From Caballeronia glebae (GTDB lineage Bacteria > Pseudomonadota > Gammaproteobacteria > Burkholderiales > Burkholderiaceae), in assembly GCF_001545035.1 (NCBI RefSeq), contig NZ_FCOJ02000014.1:62001-126000 (forward strand): 64,000 bases of DNA, given 5' to 3'. The translations under genes were made by a program, and so were the position numbers. Positions 28,028-36,637 of the stretch are shown in pieces; position 1 is the first letter of the stretch, and each line of letters opens with the position of its first letter. The notes beneath the pieces are model-generated. The model saw only the letters and a list, made by a program, of their open reading frames with translations. It was not told the DNA's origin and did no database searches.

Positions 28028-29176
28028 TCAGATCGCCGATACCAGCGTTGCGGTGACGAGCGGCGTCACGACGAGCCCACGCGCGAGACGCTCGTTCAGA
28101 ATGCGGTAGGTCGACAACTCGAACGCGGGCGCATCGGCGCTCGCGCACAGCGCGCCGGCTTGCGCGAGCGCGCTGGCCGTGCCGAGATAGCACCAGTTGT
28201 CGATGACATGCCATGCGCGTTGCCCCGACGCCTCGTCGCGCTCCTCGATCGCGATTGCGCCCGAATAAGGCCACGGCGCACCGCGAACATCGCCGGAAGA
28301 ACGCGACTTCGGCGCGCGATTGTGCGCCGGACGCGCGCTCGCAATCCATTGCGCTTCGGCCAGCAACGCACCGATTTCGCCGCCCGTCGCCTTCCATTCG
28401 AGACGGCGCACGAGCGCGGCAAGGCGCAGGTCCTTCGCCGAGCGCCGCGGCCCGACGAGATGCGAGCGCACGCGCTGACGCAAACGCACGCTTCGGCCGG
28501 TATAGAGCGGTGCGTCGTCTTCGCCGTAAAACATATAGACGCCGCAGCCCGAAACGATCTGTTCGATCGTGTCTTCGTCGATGTGCGCGGCGAGCTGGAA
28601 TCGGCGCGTCACGCGTTCGAGATGGGCGCGCAGGACATCCGGTGCATGCGCGCGATGCAGGTGTTGCCAGAACTGCCAGAGCAAATCGGCGTCGGCCAGC
28701 GCGCGATGCCGCGCCGACGGCACGAGCGCGTGGCGCGCGACGAGTGCGTCGAGACCGTGACGGCTTTCGGCGGGATAAACCGCGCGCGAAAGTTGCACCG
28801 TGCAGAGCACGTCGGGTGCGAAGCGAAGACCCGTGCGCCTGAATTCGTCCTTGAGAAAACCGTGGTCGAAGCGCGCGTTGTGCGCGATGAACAGCCGGCC
28901 ATTCATGCGTTCGAGCAGGCCGGACGCGAGTTGTTCGAATGTCGGGGCGTCGCGCACCATCGCATCGGTGATGCCGGTCAACTGCTGGACGAAGGATGGA
29001 ATCGGCCGTTGCGGGTTGACGAGCGATGTCCACGTCGACACGCCCGACGGCCCGACTTCCACGACGCCGATCTCGGTGATTCGGTCGACGCCGAATGTGC
29101 CGCCGGTTGTTTCGAGGTCGACGAACGCGATGGGTTCGGAGGGGAAGGGAAAGCTTGCGGACGGATCGGGATGCAT
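28028..29176 (-). CDS. 3'-5' exonuclease fused to a GIY-YIG nuclease domain
   Basis: 382 residues. The N-terminal half is a DEDDh exonuclease of the DNA polymerase III epsilon type: Asp20 and Glu22 (DLETTG), Asp104 (HNARFDHGFL), His157 and Asp162 (HRALADAD). Residues about 208-290 form a GIY-YIG domain: GVYMFYGEDDAPLYTGRS with the conserved Tyr, Gly and an Arg after it, and a likely catalytic Glu in EAQWIAS. This domain pair is known from UvrC/Cho-like proteins annotated as exonuclease family proteins and probably acts in DNA repair. It is convergent with the chorismate mutase gene and appears monocistronic. Confidence 0.9.
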   Translation of the reverse strand: MHPDPSASFPFPSEPIAFVDLETTGGTFGVDRITEIGVVEVGPSGVSTWTSLVNPQRPIPSFVQQLTGITDAMVRDAPTFEQLASGLLERMNGRLFIAHNARFDHGFLKDEFRRTGLRFAPDVLCTVQLSRAVYPAESRHGLDALVARHALVPSARHRALADADLLWQFWQHLHRAHAPDVLRAHLERVTRRFQLAAHIDEDTIEQIVSGCGVYMFYGEDDAPLYTGRSVRLRQRVRSHLVGPRRSAKDLRLAALVRRLEWKATGGEIGALLAEAQWIASARPAHNRAPKSRSSGDVRGAPWPYSGAIAIEERDEASGQRAWHVIDNWCYLGTASALAQAGALCASADAPAFELSTYRILNERLARGLVVTPLVTATLVSAI

Positions 29177-30070
29177 CGTGGACGGCGCGAGGTGCGCGTG
29201 GATGGAGCGAATGCTGGGTTGCCCATTCTAACGCAGCATGGGACGACGGGTTTTCAGCAACGTGGTCAGTGTGTCGAGGGGGTTTCGGGATTTTTGCCGC
29301 GTTCGATTGGCTGACGTCAGTGCCGTTAATGCTGATATTCGGCAAGAGTTCCGACAATATCGCATTAAGTCGCTGCTGAGTTCAATATGTCGCAATAGCG
29401 GATAACCCGTAATAACATTCCCTGATTATCAGAAATCCAATTTCGCGCTTTCGATGGACGGTCTCGTCCCGACGCCGGTCTCGCAATGCGCCAGTACGCC
29501 TCGACGGGCCGACAATGGCCCACTGCCGCGCGGCGTGGCGCTGGCCGTCCTCCGCGCCGACGAAGTGATCAAGGCACTTCGCGGTCTTTTGATTATCCGC
29601 TCTTGACCCATAAATCGCGTTTTAATAAACCTACTTTAAAAATCGTCACCGCATCGCCGGATAATTTCAAAAGGAAATTAATGAAGACATTCGCGATGCA
29701 GACGCGACGCCAGCAAAATCATCCACAATAAATTTTACGGCTGTTTTTTTAATGCAATGCGGAATTTTTCGCTCCGGCCACAATTGCTCAAATCGTAATT
29801 TTTCGCTCACCTTGCCCAATCCTCCGGTCTAAAGCAACATCGAAACCAGGTCGCAACTTGAATGTAATGCGCGGGCACCAACGACGATCCAACTCAATCG
29901 ATTCGCGCAATTGTGCAAGTGAGTCGCAGCGCGGGTCGATCACGCCCACGACAGGCAATGTTTCAATGCTCGACGTCGCCCCCCCGCAACATGGCAATCG
30001 CCGACGGACGCCACGCCCTACGCGGCAGAGGGCCGGACGACGATGCTCAAAACCCATTAACGCACTGCGC

Positions 30071-30155
30071 AAAAAAAAAGCGCGACCGGGAAGTCGCGCT
30101 GACAAAGTTTGGAGATCTTTTTCCGTCAACGAAAAAGTCTGCTTCGGAAAGCAGA
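30071..30155 (-). ncRNA. Predicted small RNA divergent from the porin gene
   Basis: On the minus strand a TATACT -10 box (30162-30167) is followed within seven bases by three consecutive hairpins: a 7-bp stem with a TCCG loop (30155-30138), a 7-bp stem CTTTTTC/GAAAAAG (30137-30117), a 16-base single-stranded linker containing CTCC and CTTTGT, and an 8-bp GC-rich terminator stem (30100-30079) ending in nine T residues (30079-30071). That is the standard layout of an Hfq-type sRNA of about 85-90 bases. No protein is encoded. The -35 region is poor, so an activator may be needed. The name and function are unknown. Confidence 0.7.
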
Positions 30156-30161
30156 AGTCAC

Positions 30162-30167
30162 AGTATA
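30162..30167 (-). promoter_or_regulatory. -10 element of the predicted sRNA
   Basis: TATACT on the minus strand, seven bases before the first hairpin of the sRNA. The hexamer 17 bases upstream (GTAATT) does not resemble a -35 element. Confidence 0.5.
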
Positions 30168-30298
30168 GCGATACGGCCCGCATTAATTACCTGCAAAAGA
30201 CGCAAACTTCTGTTTCAAATATCTCAACAATCGATTTCTAGGACGACTCCCATTGTTTTTATGCGCAAATGATGTCGCACATGCGCAACGCAATTTGG

Positions 30299-30327
30299 TT
30301 GACACTTTTGCATTACGTCTTTATTCG
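30299..30327 (+). promoter_or_regulatory. Candidate porin promoter
   Basis: A perfect TTGACA (30299-30304) is followed after 17 bases by TATTCG (30322-30327), leaving a leader of about 240 bases. A second AT-rich element, TATATA at 30342-30347, could serve as an alternative -10. Confidence 0.45.
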
Positions 30328-30571
30328 CCGATAAATCCTTGTATATAAACAAAAATATGCGACGCACAGATCATTGCCACATCAACAATGGTTTATTGCG
30401 GAAATTGGAAGCTCCCTCTCTGTAACACCGTCTTTACACTTCGTCTGGTCCGGAAACAAATGTGTCGCACCCCGACGCGTTGCTCCTCCGCCCGCGCCTC
30501 TCGCAGCGCGCCGGAGCGAGGTTTCCTCAAAGCCTGGGTCCCCGGCCCTATCTGCTCTCGGAGTTACAAAG

Positions 30572-31714
30572 ATGAAAAAGACTCTCGTCGTCGCCGCCCT
30601 GTCGGGCGTTTTTGCCACCGCCGCCCATGCGCAAAGCAGCGTCACGCTGTATGGCCTGATCGATGCGGGCATCACCTACACGAACAACCAGCAAGGCCAC
30701 AGCAACTGGAAGGCGACGAGCGGTTCCGTCAACGGCAGCCGTTGGGGCCTGCGTGGTTCGGAAGACCTCGGTGGCGGCCTGAAGGCGATCTTCACGTTGG
30801 AGAACGGCTTCAACATCATGAACGGCACGAACGGCCAGGGTGGTCGCGAGTTTGGCCGTCAGGCGTATGTTGGTCTGTCGAGCAATCAGTTCGGCGCCGT
30901 GACCCTCGGCCGTCAATATGACTCCGTGGTCGACTTCCTCGGGCCTCTGGCTCTGACGGGCACGCAATACGGCGGCACGCAGTTCGCCCACCCGTTCGAC
31001 AACGACAACCTCGACAACACGTTCCGCGTCAACAACTCGGTCAAGTACACGAGCGCGAACTACGCTGGCTTCAAGATGGGCGCGATGTACGGCTTCTCGA
31101 ACGAAGCCGGCGGTTTCGCCGACAACCGTGCTTACAGCGTCGGCGCGTCGTACAACTACGGCCCGTTGAACGTCGCTGCTGCGTACATGCAACTGAACAA
31201 CGTCGGCTCGGCCGCGAACAACGTGAACGGCGCGGTCACGACCGACAACACGCCGTTCGTCGCCAGCCGTCAGCGCATCTTCGGCGGCGGCATCAACTAC
31301 GCGTTCGGCCCGGCAACGGTCGGCTTCGTGTTCACGCAGACGATGCTGGACAACGCGACGCAGCTGACGAACGTCGGTTCGCAAGGCGCCGGCAACATCG
31401 CGCTGAACGGCGACAGCATGCGCTTCACGAACTACGAAGTGAATGGCCGCTACAACCTGACGCCGGCTCTGTCGGTCGCGGGTGCTTACACGTACACGGA
31501 CAGCCGCATCGAAGGCGAAAAGCCGAAGTTCCACCAGTTCAGCCTGCAAACGGCGTACGCGCTGTCGAAGCGTACCGACGTGTACCTGCAAGGCGAATAC
31601 CAGCACATGACCGACCAGGACGGCCTGCCGGTCGGCGCCGTGATCAACGGCGTGGGTATGTCGTCGAACGGCAACCAGGTTTCGGCAACGGTTGGCATGC
31701 GTCACCGCTTCTAA
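30572..31714 (+). CDS. Gram-negative outer-membrane porin (Burkholderia OpcP/OmpC type)
   Basis: 380 residues. Signal peptide MKKTLVVAALSGVFATAAHA, then QSSVTLYGLIDAGITY, the standard first strand of Burkholderiaceae porins, the RWGLRGSEDLGGGLKAIFTLENGF segment, FGRQAYVGLSSNQFGAVTLGRQYD, and a C-terminal strand ending in Arg-Phe, the outer-membrane assembly signal. It forms a 16-stranded trimeric general porin. GGAG lies eight bases before ATG 30572; longer in-frame extensions lack a signal peptide. Codon use is more biased than in neighbours, as expected of a highly expressed gene. A predicted sRNA is encoded divergently 400 bases upstream. Confidence 0.96.
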   Translation: MKKTLVVAALSGVFATAAHAQSSVTLYGLIDAGITYTNNQQGHSNWKATSGSVNGSRWGLRGSEDLGGGLKAIFTLENGFNIMNGTNGQGGREFGRQAYVGLSSNQFGAVTLGRQYDSVVDFLGPLALTGTQYGGTQFAHPFDNDNLDNTFRVNNSVKYTSANYAGFKMGAMYGFSNEAGGFADNRAYSVGASYNYGPLNVAAAYMQLNNVGSAANNVNGAVTTDNTPFVASRQRIFGGGINYAFGPATVGFVFTQTMLDNATQLTNVGSQGAGNIALNGDSMRFTNYEVNGRYNLTPALSVAGAYTYTDSRIEGEKPKFHQFSLQTAYALSKRTDVYLQGEYQHMTDQDGLPVGAVINGVGMSSNGNQVSATVGMRHRF

Positions 31715-31742
31715 GCTTTACGGGCAGTCTTGCCGTAGAAAG

Positions 31743-31766
31743 GCCGCTCTCCGGAGCGGCTTTTTT
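31743..31766 (+). terminator. Terminator after the porin gene
   Basis: A 7-bp stem GCCGCTC/GAGCGGC with a TCCG loop and six T residues, 29 bases after the stop. Confidence 0.92.
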
Positions 31767-31795
31767 GCGTTCGTGCGGCGCTTGACGCCGAACGT

Positions 31796-32347
31796 TCAAT
31801 GCGGATATCGCACGTCCACGATGTCGATCTGCTGCACGCCCGCTGGCGTGTGCAGCGCGACCGTATCACCGATCTTCGCCTTCAGGAGCGCGCGCGCGAC
31901 CGGCGAGATCCAGCTCACGTAGCCGCGATCCAGATCGACCTCGTCGACACCGACGATCGTCACTGTCTTCACATCGCCGTCGTCGCCCGCGTAGTCCACG
32001 GTCGCGCCGAAGAACACCTGATCGACGTTCTCCTGCTTGCTGCTGTCCACCACTTCCGCGAGATCCAGGCGCTTGCCAAGAAAACGTATGCGCCGGTCGA
32101 TCTCGCGCAGCCGCCGCTTGCCGTAGATATAGTCGCCGTTCTCGGAGCGGTCGCCGTTCGAAGCGGCCCACGAGACGAGCCTGACCACTTCCGGGCGATC
32201 CGTATCCAGAAGCTGGAGCAGTTCGTCACGCAGCCGCTGGTGGCCCTGAGGCGTGATGTAGTTCTTCGTGCCCGCCGGGACGTCCGGCTGGCCGAGTTCG
32301 AGGTCGTCGTCGGTGTCGTCCGACTCTTTGACAAATGCCTTGTTCAT
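31796..32347 (-). CDS. greB: Transcription elongation factor GreB
   Basis: 183 residues. The N-terminal coiled coil includes ITPQGHQRLRDELLQLL and NGDRSENGDYIYGKRRLREIDRRIRFLGKRL, whose Asp/Glu tip residues (DRSEN) enter the RNA polymerase secondary channel; YIYGKRRLREIDRRIRFL distinguishes GreB from GreA. The C-terminal FKBP-like domain ends VDVRYPH. It rescues backtracked RNA polymerase by stimulating transcript cleavage. The N-terminus has an extra acidic 20-residue stretch. The gene is convergent with the porin gene. Confidence 0.95.
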   Translation of the reverse strand: MNKAFVKESDDTDDDLELGQPDVPAGTKNYITPQGHQRLRDELLQLLDTDRPEVVRLVSWAASNGDRSENGDYIYGKRRLREIDRRIRFLGKRLDLAEVVDSSKQENVDQVFFGATVDYAGDDGDVKTVTIVGVDEVDLDRGYVSWISPVARALLKAKIGDTVALHTPAGVQQIDIVDVRYPH

Positions 32348-32501
32348 GATGCTGATCGATGCCGATTGATGTCGAATTTCTGGAAAGTACTTGCTTTCGA
32401 AACATCAACTTACCACGCCGAGGCCTTCTTTCGCCGGAGGCCGGTCGATAGAAAATTCGACAAGTCGGCCAGAACCCCTTCCTTTTCGGAATAGGCTTGG
32501 C

Positions 32502-32507
32502 TATAAT
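32502..32507 (+). promoter_or_regulatory. -10 element of tRNA-Arg
   Basis: A perfect TATAAT 13 bases before the mature tRNA end; the -35 region (TTCCTT at 32479-32484) is only a partial match. Confidence 0.5.
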
Positions 32508-32520
32508 TCCGCTTCTGCGT

Positions 32521-32597
32521 GCGGCTGTAGCTCAGTTGGATAGAGTACTTGGCTACGAACCAAGGGGTCGTGGGTTCGAATCCTGCCAGCCGCACCA
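32521..32597 (+). tRNA. tRNA-Arg (ACG)
   Basis: 77 bases with encoded CCA. Acceptor stem GCGGCTG/CAGCCGC, D-arm with CTCAGTTGGATAGAG, anticodon arm CTTGG-CTACGAA-CCAAG with ACG at 32555-32557, T arm GGGTTCGAATCC. The A34 is expected to be deaminated to inosine so the tRNA reads CGU, CGC and CGA. Confidence 0.97.
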
Positions 32598-32604
32598 TCT
32601 TTCG

Positions 32605-32633
32605 AAGGGCCTTCCATACGGAAGGCCCTTTTT
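32605..32633 (+). terminator. Terminator after tRNA-Arg
   Basis: An 11-bp stem (AAGGGCCTTCC/GGAAGGCCCTT), four-base loop and a T run, eight bases after the tRNA. Confidence 0.92.
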
Positions 32634-32657
32634 GTTTGTCGCGAATCCCGGCGCGGT

Positions 32658-33149
32658 CTATTGACGTGGCGCCGAGCCGATATCGCCGATACCCAGGTTT
32701 GGCCTCGGCACGTCCTCCACCGACACCACGGCACTCGACTCCCCGATCGCCTCCGCTCGCGCTCCCAGCAAAGTCTGAGAGCGGCGCGGGAATTCGTCGT
32801 CGACGGTATCGCCGAACGCGTGCCGCACGAACGCGCGCAACAAGGCGATGCGCAGCGACGCGCCGCGCCCTTCGACGGGCTTGCCGGCCTTGTCGAAAGT
32901 CACCGTGCAGACCACCTCGCCGCGCCCGTGATCCTGCATTTCGAGCCTGCAGGCCCGCTCCAGAACGACGGCTGCCGCCTCCCACGACGTCGACGGCAAG
33001 AAACGCCCGTCCCAGGGCTTGCCGCGATCGTTTCCGCGAATGGCAAGCGTCTCTCCGCTATCGGTGAAGTGAATTTCTCGGATGAATTCGTGCAGCCCGC
33101 GCGCGACCCAATAGTCGAGCGTGGCGCTTTCGAGATCGGAAGTGTTCAT
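32658..33149 (-). CDS. Phage NinX-like (DUF2591) protein
   Basis: 163 residues. The segment LDYWVARGLHEF, the PSTSWEAAAVVLERA pattern and ALLRAFVRHAFGDTVDDE at the C-terminal third resemble the DUF2591 family, which includes NinX of lambdoid phages; function unknown. The ATG at 33149 follows an AGGAG ribosome site by about seven bases. It stands between spoT and tRNA-Arg, and its end is 61 bases from the tRNA. No integrase or other phage gene is nearby, so it is either a domesticated phage gene or a remnant. The family match is by motif only and moderately certain. Confidence 0.62.
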   Translation of the reverse strand: MNTSDLESATLDYWVARGLHEFIREIHFTDSGETLAIRGNDRGKPWDGRFLPSTSWEAAAVVLERACRLEMQDHGRGEVVCTVTFDKAGKPVEGRGASLRIALLRAFVRHAFGDTVDDEFPRRSQTLLGARAEAIGESSAVVSVEDVPRPNLGIGDIGSAPRQ

Positions 33150-33211
33150 TGCGGCGCTCTCTCCTGTTCGTCGAACGACGACAGGCATGCACGTCACGTA
33201 CCCGCACCGCG

Positions 33212-35608
33212 TCAGTAGTCGGCGCGCTCGCGGTCGATGCGCATGCCGCCGTCCTGATTGCGGTGATGCGGTTCGTCGCTCGGACGTTCGCGCGCGATGC
33301 GCATCACATCCGGATTGGTGCGCACGCGGCGCATGACGTTCGCCAGATGCACGCGGTCGCTCACCTGGATGACGAAGCGCAGCATCTTCGCTTCCTGCGA
33401 CACGTCTTCGTCCATCGCGATATGCACAATGTTCGCGTCCGCCGACGTGATATCCGCCGCGACGCGCGCGAACACGCCCTTCGTGTTCTTCACGAGCACC
33501 TTCACGGCGACATCGAAGAGACGTCCCGGCTGCGGCGCCCACGCGACGTCGATCCAGCGGCCGGGATCGCGCCGATGGATGCGCTGCGCCACGCGGCATT
33601 CGGTCGTGTGGATCGCCATGCCGAGCCCGATGCCGATGTAGCCCATGATGTCGTCGCCGGGAATCGGGCGGCAGCACGGCGACAACTGCACCGACATGCC
33701 TTCCGTGCCCGTGATGACGACCGGCGGCGCGGTATTCGTGTTGTGATGCTCGCGATGCGGATGATCCTCGTCGTCGGCAAGGCCGTTCATCAGCACTTCG
33801 ATGCGCTTGGCCATGACCGCCGCCACGCGCCGGCCGAGACCGATATCGGCGAAGATTTCCTGCCGCGTTTTGTTGCCGGTCCAGAGCACGAGCTTTTCCC
33901 ACGCTTCCGGCGTGACATCCGACAGCGCGAGACCGTAACCCTTGAGACACTGATCGACGAGTCGCTCGCCCAACTGGACGGACTCGTTCAGGCGCATCGT
34001 CTTCAGATAGTGACGGATGGCCGAGCGCGCCTTGCCGGTGCGCACGAAGCCGAGCCACGCGGGATTCGGCTTCGAATACGGCGCGGTGATCACCTCGACG
34101 ATATCGCCGCTCTTCAGCTCCGTGCGCAGCGGCAGAAGCTCGTTGTTGATCTTCACCGCGACGCACTGGTTGCCCAGGTCGCTGTGGATCGAATACGCGA
34201 AGTCGAGCGCAGTCGCGCCGCGCGGCAGCGGCATGATCTTCGACTTCGGCGTGAATACGTAGACGGCGTCCGGGAACAGGTCGATCTTGACGTGTTCGAG
34301 GAATTCGCTCGAATCGCCCGCTTCGCTTTGAATATCCAGCAACGACTTGAGCCATTGATGCGCGCGCTTTTGCACGTCGTTCAGGTCCGCGCCGCCGTTC
34401 TTGTACAGCCAGTGCGCCGCGACGCCGGCTTCGGCGATCTCGTGCATCTTGCGCGTGCGGATCTGGAACTCGATCGGCGCGCCGAACGGGCCGACCAGCG
34501 TGGTGTGCAAGGACTGATAGCCGTTCACTTTCGGAATGGCGATGTAATCCTTGAACTTGCCCGGCACGGGCTTGTAGAGCGCATGCAGCGCGCCGATGCA
34601 CGTATAGCACTCCAGCGCGCTCTCGACGACGACGCGAAAACCGTACACGTCGAGCACTTGCGAGAACGACAACTGCTTGTCGCGCATCTTCTTGTAGATG
34701 CTGAAGATCGTTTTCTCGCGGCCGGTGACTTCGGCGTTGATCTTCGCATCCGCGATGGTGCGCTGCACCGCTTCGAGAATCTTCCCGACCACCTCACGCC
34801 GATTGCCGCGCGCCGCCTTGACCGCTTTTTCGAGCGTCGCGTAACGGGTCGGATTGAAGTTCGCGAAGGAAAGATCCTGCAGTTCGCGATAGGTATTGTT
34901 CAGGCCGAGCCGATGCGCGATCGGCGCGTAGATGTCCAGCGTCTCGCGCGCGACGCGCCGGCGTTTTTCCGGCGGCACCGCGCCGAGCGTGCGCATGTTG
35001 TGCAGCCGGTCGGCGAGCTTGACGAGAATCACGCGCACGTCGCGCGCCATCGCGAGCAACATCTTGCGGAAGTTTTCCGCCTGCGCTTCCTCGCGATTGC
35101 GGAATTCCATCTTGTCCAGCTTGGACAAGCCGTCGACCAGTTCCGCGACCTTCGCGCCGAAACGCTCCGCGATCTCGGTTTTGGTCACGCCTTGGTCTTC
35201 GATCACGTCATGCAGCAGCGCCGCCATGATCGATTGCGCGTCGAGCTTCCAGCTCGCGCAGATTTCCGCCACCGCGACCGGATGCGTGATGTACGGCTCG
35301 CCGCTCTGGCGATACTGCCCGAGATGCGCTTCGTCGCTGAAGTGGAAAGCCGCCTTGACTTCCTTGATCTCTTCCGGAGTGATGTAACTCGCGAGCTCGT
35401 TGGTCAGTTTCGCGATGGAAACGACGTCGTGCTTGCGCGGTTGCTCCGGCGTGGCGGTCGGACCGAACAGATGGCGGAAAGACTGTTCGAGAACCGCATC
35501 GATGTACTTGCGCGCCGCGTGCGGCTTTTCGGCATCGAGCACCGAATCGGCGTCGATTTCGATGTCGGGGTCCACGGTGGTGGAGATGGGCAACGGTGTC
35601 TGACTCAT
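33212..35608 (-). CDS. spoT: Bifunctional (p)ppGpp synthetase/hydrolase SpoT
   Basis: 798 residues. The HD hydrolase domain shows ITHPVAVAE (His109), LLHDVIED (His133-Asp134) and KLADRLHNMRTL, all intact, so ppGpp hydrolysis is expected. The synthetase domain follows with EVTGREKTIFSIYKKM, YGFRVVV, YIAIPKVNGYQSLHT and EFQIRT. Then come TGS (VYVFTPKSKIMPLPRGATALDFAY) and ACT domains. It controls ppGpp levels in starvation. A GGAGGGG ribosome site precedes the ATG. It is the last gene of yicC-gmk-rpoZ-spoT. The HD histidines exclude a RelA-type synthetase-only enzyme. Confidence 0.96.
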   Translation of the reverse strand: MSQTPLPISTTVDPDIEIDADSVLDAEKPHAARKYIDAVLEQSFRHLFGPTATPEQPRKHDVVSIAKLTNELASYITPEEIKEVKAAFHFSDEAHLGQYRQSGEPYITHPVAVAEICASWKLDAQSIMAALLHDVIEDQGVTKTEIAERFGAKVAELVDGLSKLDKMEFRNREEAQAENFRKMLLAMARDVRVILVKLADRLHNMRTLGAVPPEKRRRVARETLDIYAPIAHRLGLNNTYRELQDLSFANFNPTRYATLEKAVKAARGNRREVVGKILEAVQRTIADAKINAEVTGREKTIFSIYKKMRDKQLSFSQVLDVYGFRVVVESALECYTCIGALHALYKPVPGKFKDYIAIPKVNGYQSLHTTLVGPFGAPIEFQIRTRKMHEIAEAGVAAHWLYKNGGADLNDVQKRAHQWLKSLLDIQSEAGDSSEFLEHVKIDLFPDAVYVFTPKSKIMPLPRGATALDFAYSIHSDLGNQCVAVKINNELLPLRTELKSGDIVEVITAPYSKPNPAWLGFVRTGKARSAIRHYLKTMRLNESVQLGERLVDQCLKGYGLALSDVTPEAWEKLVLWTGNKTRQEIFADIGLGRRVAAVMAKRIEVLMNGLADDEDHPHREHHNTNTAPPVVITGTEGMSVQLSPCCRPIPGDDIMGYIGIGLGMAIHTTECRVAQRIHRRDPGRWIDVAWAPQPGRLFDVAVKVLVKNTKGVFARVAADITSADANIVHIAMDEDVSQEAKMLRFVIQVSDRVHLANVMRRVRTNPDVMRIARERPSDEPHHRNQDGGMRIDRERADY

Positions 35609-35680
35609 CTTCCCCTCCGTGGTGACGTGACGCGCTTGGTGGTCGGTCGCAAAAAATGAAACCGTGTAGAACTGCGGCCC

Positions 35681-35884
35681 TTAGACGGGCACCTTCTTCA
35701 GCATTTCGATGCCAACCTGGCCCGAGGCGATCTCGCGCAGCGCGACGACGGTCGGCTTGTCGCGGCTCTCGATTTTCGGCGTGTGGCCCTGCGCGAGCTG
35801 GCGCGCGCGATACGTTGCCGCAAGCGCGAGCTCGAAGCGATTCGGGATTTGTTTCAGGCAGTCTTCGACGGTGATGCGGGCCAT
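35681..35884 (-). CDS. rpoZ: RNA polymerase omega subunit
   Basis: 67 residues starting [30 protein letters not shown], the typical omega fold that clamps the beta-prime subunit and is required for ppGpp binding at site 1. It lies 72 bases upstream of spoT and 69 downstream of gmk, as in most proteobacteria, linking ppGpp synthesis and its polymerase target in one operon. Confidence 0.97.
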   Translation of the reverse strand: MARITVEDCLKQIPNRFELALAATYRARQLAQGHTPKIESRDKPTVVALREIASGQVGIEMLKKVPV

Positions 35885-35953
35885 GTTTGTTTCCTTCGGA
35901 ATATGGGTTTTATTCTACCTTATGTGACCGATCGACCCGGCCACCGCGGTGTG

Positions 35954-36628
35954 TCACGCTTGCGGCGTGGAGTGGATGCCGAGGTCCACGAAAAGCTGCG
36001 TGTTGCGCGCGTATTGCGACGTGAAGCGCAGGCGCGTCGCGGCGACGAGACAGCGCAGTTCGTTGAGCGCGCGATCGAAGTTCTCGTTGATGAGGACGTA
36101 CTCCGCTTCCGATGCATGCGCCATCTCGCTACCGGCCGCGAGCAAACGCCGCACGATCACTTTTTCGGAATCCTGGCCGCGTTTCTTGAGGCGATCTTCG
36201 AGCGCGTCGAGCGACGGCGGCAGAATGAAAATTTCCACCGCGTTGCGGAACTGCTTCTTCACCTGCTGCGCGCCCTGCCAGTCGATTTCCAGCAGCACGT
36301 CATGGCCCTGCTTCATTTGCTCGGCGATCCACAGCTTCGACGTGGCGTAGTAGTTGCCGTGCACTTCGGCGCTTTCGAGGAATTCGCCTTTCTCGCGTCG
36401 CTCCATGAATTCATCGACGGACACGAAGTGATACTGCAAGCCGTTGGTTTCCTTCGAACGCGCTTCACGCGTCGTGTACGAAACCGACAGGAGAATGTCC
36501 CGATCCTCGGCGAGCAGCGCGTTCACGAGCGTGGACTTGCCCGCGCCCGAGGGCGCGACGACCATGAACAGGTTGCCGGGATAGATGCCCGTGTAGTGGC
36601 TGTGCGAGCGGTGCGTGGTATTCGGCAT
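35954..36628 (-). CDS. gmk: Guanylate kinase
   Basis: 224 residues. P-loop APSGAGKST (25-33), the GMP-binding [10 protein letters not shown] segment, GNYYATS and [12 protein letters not shown] are all present. It phosphorylates GMP to GDP. The N-terminus ([19 protein letters not shown]) is about 15 residues longer than in E. coli Gmk. It follows the yicC stop by nine bases and precedes rpoZ. Confidence 0.97.
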   Translation of the reverse strand: MPNTTHRSHSHYTGIYPGNLFMVVAPSGAGKSTLVNALLAEDRDILLSVSYTTREARSKETNGLQYHFVSVDEFMERREKGEFLESAEVHGNYYATSKLWIAEQMKQGHDVLLEIDWQGAQQVKKQFRNAVEIFILPPSLDALEDRLKKRGQDSEKVIVRRLLAAGSEMAHASEAEYVLINENFDRALNELRCLVAATRLRFTSQYARNTQLFVDLGIHSTPQA

Positions 36629-36637
36629 GATGTCGCG

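Larger units (their letters stand above)
29177..30571. other. 1.4-kb AT-richer gene-free region upstream of the porin gene
   Basis: No frame here has family similarity or a good start. Base composition is clearly more AT-rich than the neighbouring genes. It contains a palindrome CTGACGTCAG (29311-29320), a small hairpin at 29561-29581, a predicted minus-strand sRNA (30071-30155), the porin promoter (30299-30327) and a long porin leader. It may be the scar of a lost element or a large control region. Confidence 0.5.

Noticed and set aside
29788..30183. A 131-codon minus-strand frame across the sRNA region
   Set aside because: It runs through the sRNA hairpins and the terminator U run, has no ribosome site or family similarity, and is better explained by the RNA.
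32521..33149. An integrated element bounded by the tRNA-Arg gene
   Set aside because: No duplicate of the tRNA 3' end and no integrase or other phage gene was seen; only one NinX-like gene is present.
33149..35659. An 836-codon open frame antisense to spoT
   Set aside because: Same explanation; spoT has every catalytic motif, and the antisense protein is low-complexity Arg/Asp/His sequence.
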